The notes beneath the pieces were generated by a model. That model worked only from the letters and a program-made list of their open reading frames with translations, was not told the origin of the DNA and did no database searches. Position numbers and translations under genes: made by a program. A DNA stretch of 6,923 nucleotides, from positions 1 to 6,923 of the forward strand of contig CAMLKR010000125.1 in the NCBI GenBank assembly GCA_946480565.1, given 5' to 3'. This DNA comes from an uncultured Arenimonas sp. GTDB lineage: Bacteria > Pseudomonadota > Gammaproteobacteria > Xanthomonadales > Xanthomonadaceae. Below, in pieces: positions 5,476-6,923 of this stretch (positions are counted from its first letter, which is position 1; the number at the start of each line of letters is the position of its first letter).

Positions 5476-6313
5476 GGATGCGTTCCTTGATGTGCTTGAG
5501 GTTCGCGACGATGGTGAAGGTCATCACCACCAGCAGGGCCCACGAGCTCCATTTGCCGACATGCACCGCGGCCCAGGCGCCGATCTGGTTCGGATAGCTC
5601 CAGACGTGGAAGAAGGTGCTGATGTTCTCGGCGATCCAGATGAAGAAGCCGATCAGCACGAAGGCCAGCAGCAGCGGCATGCTCCGGTCGCGGTCGAGCG
5701 GTCGGAACACGACGCTGGAGCGCGCGTACAGGCCCAGCGCGCAGGCCGCCAGGTACCAGCGGTAATCGCCGATGTAATGGTGGGTGAAGAAGTTGGCGTA
5801 GATCAGGATGGCCACCAGCGCCGCCATCCAATGCGGCGGGTGGTGGCGCACGCGCAGGTCGAACAGGCGCCAGGCCTGGATCACGTAGCTGCCCACGGCG
5901 GCGTACATGAAGCCTGCGAACAGCGGCACGCCGAACAGCTTGGTGTAGGCCGGGTCCGGATAGCTCCAGGAGCCGATGGCCGGCGAGGTCTTGAACACCT
6001 CCAGCGCGAACCCGACGACATGGAACAGGCAGATCGCCTTGAACTCGTCCCAGGTCTCGAGCTTCGTCGCCAGCATCCAGGCCTGGATTCCCAGCGCGAT
6101 CACCAGCAGCACGTCGTAGCGCGGCAGGCCGAACAGGCCCGTGCGCGGTACGGCGAACACCGCGGCGAAGAACAGCACGACGAACAGGCAGGCCCGCGCC
6201 TCCTTCACGCCGAAGTAAAGGAACTCGCGCAGGAAACGCGGCAGCCGCTCCAGCCAGGGCAGCGCGCGCTGCCCCACCAGATGCGCATCGACTTCAGCCA
6301 GGGAGGGGATCAA
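5462..6313 (-). CDS. DUF817 family integral membrane protein
   Basis: A 283-residue protein with about eight or nine hydrophobic helices, matching the DUF817 family in length and motifs. Residues 29-50 (REFLYFGVKEARACLF...) form the characteristic start. Helices carry FHVVGFALEVFKT (97-109) then GSWSYP (114-119); GFMYAAVGSYVIQAW (134-148); THHYIGDYRWY (177-187); and FIWIAENISTFFHVWSYPNQ (224-243). The clustered His, Glu, Trp and Tyr residues (H98, E105, H178, H179, E229) hint at a metal or ligand site, but function is unknown. The start used is TTG at 6313, because no ATG or GTG stands closer to the conserved region without trimming it. The ribosome binding site is weak, and the stop of pssA lies only three bases upstream, so initiation is probably coupled. 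It overlaps the next gene by 14 bases. Confidence 0.9.
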   Translation of the reverse strand: MIPSLAEVDAHLVGQRALPWLERLPRFLREFLYFGVKEARACLFVVLFFAAVFAVPRTGLFGLPRYDVLLVIALGIQAWMLATKLETWDEFKAICLFHVVGFALEVFKTSPAIGSWSYPDPAYTKLFGVPLFAGFMYAAVGSYVIQAWRLFDLRVRHHPPHWMAALVAILIYANFFTHHYIGDYRWYLAACALGLYARSSVVFRPLDRDRSMPLLLAFVLIGFFIWIAENISTFFHVWSYPNQIGAWAAVHVGKWSSWALLVVMTFTIVANLKHIKERIHVAD

Positions 6314-6316
6314 GGC

Positions 6317-6922
6317 TCAGGGCTTCGGTATGCGGAGCGTCTTGCTGATCATCAGCGAGCCCGATACGGCGAACATCAGCACCAGCGGATGCAGCTGCCA
6401 GCCCAGGTCGAGGCTGCCGAACCAGAGGTCGGGACCGATGCGTCCCTGCCAGGCGGCGACGGCCAGCACGACGACCAGGGCCAGGCTGGTCGGGATCGGC
6501 GTGCCTTCGAAGTAGGTCACCTTGCCCTCGTCGCCGCTCAGCGCCTCGGCGGTGACGTTGTAGCGCGCCAACCGGCTGACCCCGCAGCAGACGAAGTAGG
6601 ACAGCACCAGCCAGTCCCAGCCGCCCTGCATGCCGCAGGCGTAGGCCAGCGCCGCGGGCGCGACGCCGAAGGAGATGACGTCCGACAGCGAATCGAGTTC
6701 GCGGCCCAGGGTGGACGCCGTGTGCCGCGAGCGCGCGATGCGGCCGTCGAGCGCGTCGAACACGAAGGCCAGCGGGATCAGGGCCATGCCCCAGAGCAGG
6801 TCGCTGATGCGGCCGTCCTGCAGGAAGCGCATCGCCGCGAAGATGGCGCCGGTGCCGCAGAAGGCGTTGGCCAGGGTGAACCAGTCGGCCAGGTGGAAGT
6901 CGCGGAGCATGGAGAAGTGGCG
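6317..6922 (-). CDS. pssA: CDP-diacylglycerol-serine O-phosphatidyltransferase, possibly 5'-truncated by window edge
   Basis: A CDP-alcohol phosphotransferase, most likely phosphatidylserine synthase, which joins CDP-diacylglycerol and L-serine to give phosphatidylserine, the precursor of phosphatidylethanolamine, at the inner membrane. Counting from the Met at 6910, the family signature is complete: D52-x2-D55-G56-x2-A59-R60-x8-G69-x3-D73-x3-D77, with the Asp residues that bind the metal ions. Several hydrophobic helices follow, and it ends in a short basic tail (LRIPKP). The start is uncertain. Met 6910 gives 197 residues, but the frame stays open upstream as RHFS before that Met. In relatives I remember, similar residues precede LRxFHLADxFTLxN, so the true start may lie beyond the window. 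Phosphatidylserine rather than another alcohol is inferred from overall resemblance. First gene of the operon with DUF817 and UPF0126 in view. Confidence 0.88.
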   Translation of the reverse strand, partial: RHFSMLRDFHLADWFTLANAFCGTGAIFAAMRFLQDGRISDLLWGMALIPLAFVFDALDGRIARSRHTASTLGRELDSLSDVISFGVAPAALAYACGMQGGWDWLVLSYFVCCGVSRLARYNVTAEALSGDEGKVTYFEGTPIPTSLALVVVLAVAAWQGRIGPDLWFGSLDLGWQLHPLVLMFAVSGSLMISKTLRIPKP

Positions 6923-6923
6923 C

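Overview
The window is high-GC bacterial DNA with dense, tightly packed genes. The protein set suggests a gammaproteobacterium of the Xanthomonadaceae type (Lysobacter, Luteimonas, Pseudoxanthomonas and relatives). It comprises a GntP-type permease, a CDP-alcohol phosphotransferase of the PssA kind next to DUF817 and UPF0126/TRIC membrane proteins, and small Xanthomonad-like hypothetical proteins. This assignment comes from remembered family resemblance, not from a search, and no rRNA or marker gene confirms it.

Layout. (1) Positions 1-1268, plus strand: a GntP-family permease that enters from the left edge and lacks its first segment. (2) 1361-4365, plus strand: an accessory-looking run. It starts with a 95-residue basic-tailed protein. 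Next comes a close-packed cluster: a zinc-ribbon protein fused to a PD-(D/E)xK-like nuclease domain, a DUF4256 protein, a small two-helix membrane protein broken by a frameshift, and a HEPN-like/MazF fusion whose first 35 codons lie in another frame. Neighbours in the cluster overlap or nearly touch (ATGA at 2513-2516; a possible TTG overlapping the stop at 3056-3058; ATGA at 3401-3404), so they are probably co-transcribed and translationally coupled. (3) 4480-4821, plus strand: a YCII/DGPF-like protein. (4) 6922-4834, minus strand, convergent with the above: pssA, a DUF817 membrane protein and a UPF0126/TRIC-family membrane protein, spaced 3 bases apart and then overlapping by 14 bases, so probably one operon. 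pssA runs up to or off the right edge.

How they may work together. The minus-strand operon pairs a phospholipid-synthesis enzyme with two polytopic membrane proteins. The plus-strand cluster is the least ordinary part: a nuclease-like protein with a zinc ribbon and a predicted mRNA-interferase toxin joined to a HEPN-like domain, with no recognisable MazE-type antitoxin beside it. This could be a defence or toxin module, but that is inference. Two adjacent genes in it (about 3060-3510) each need a one-base correction to read through, which points either to decay or to sequence error in that stretch. No tRNA, rRNA, CRISPR array, insertion sequence or clear intrinsic terminator was found.
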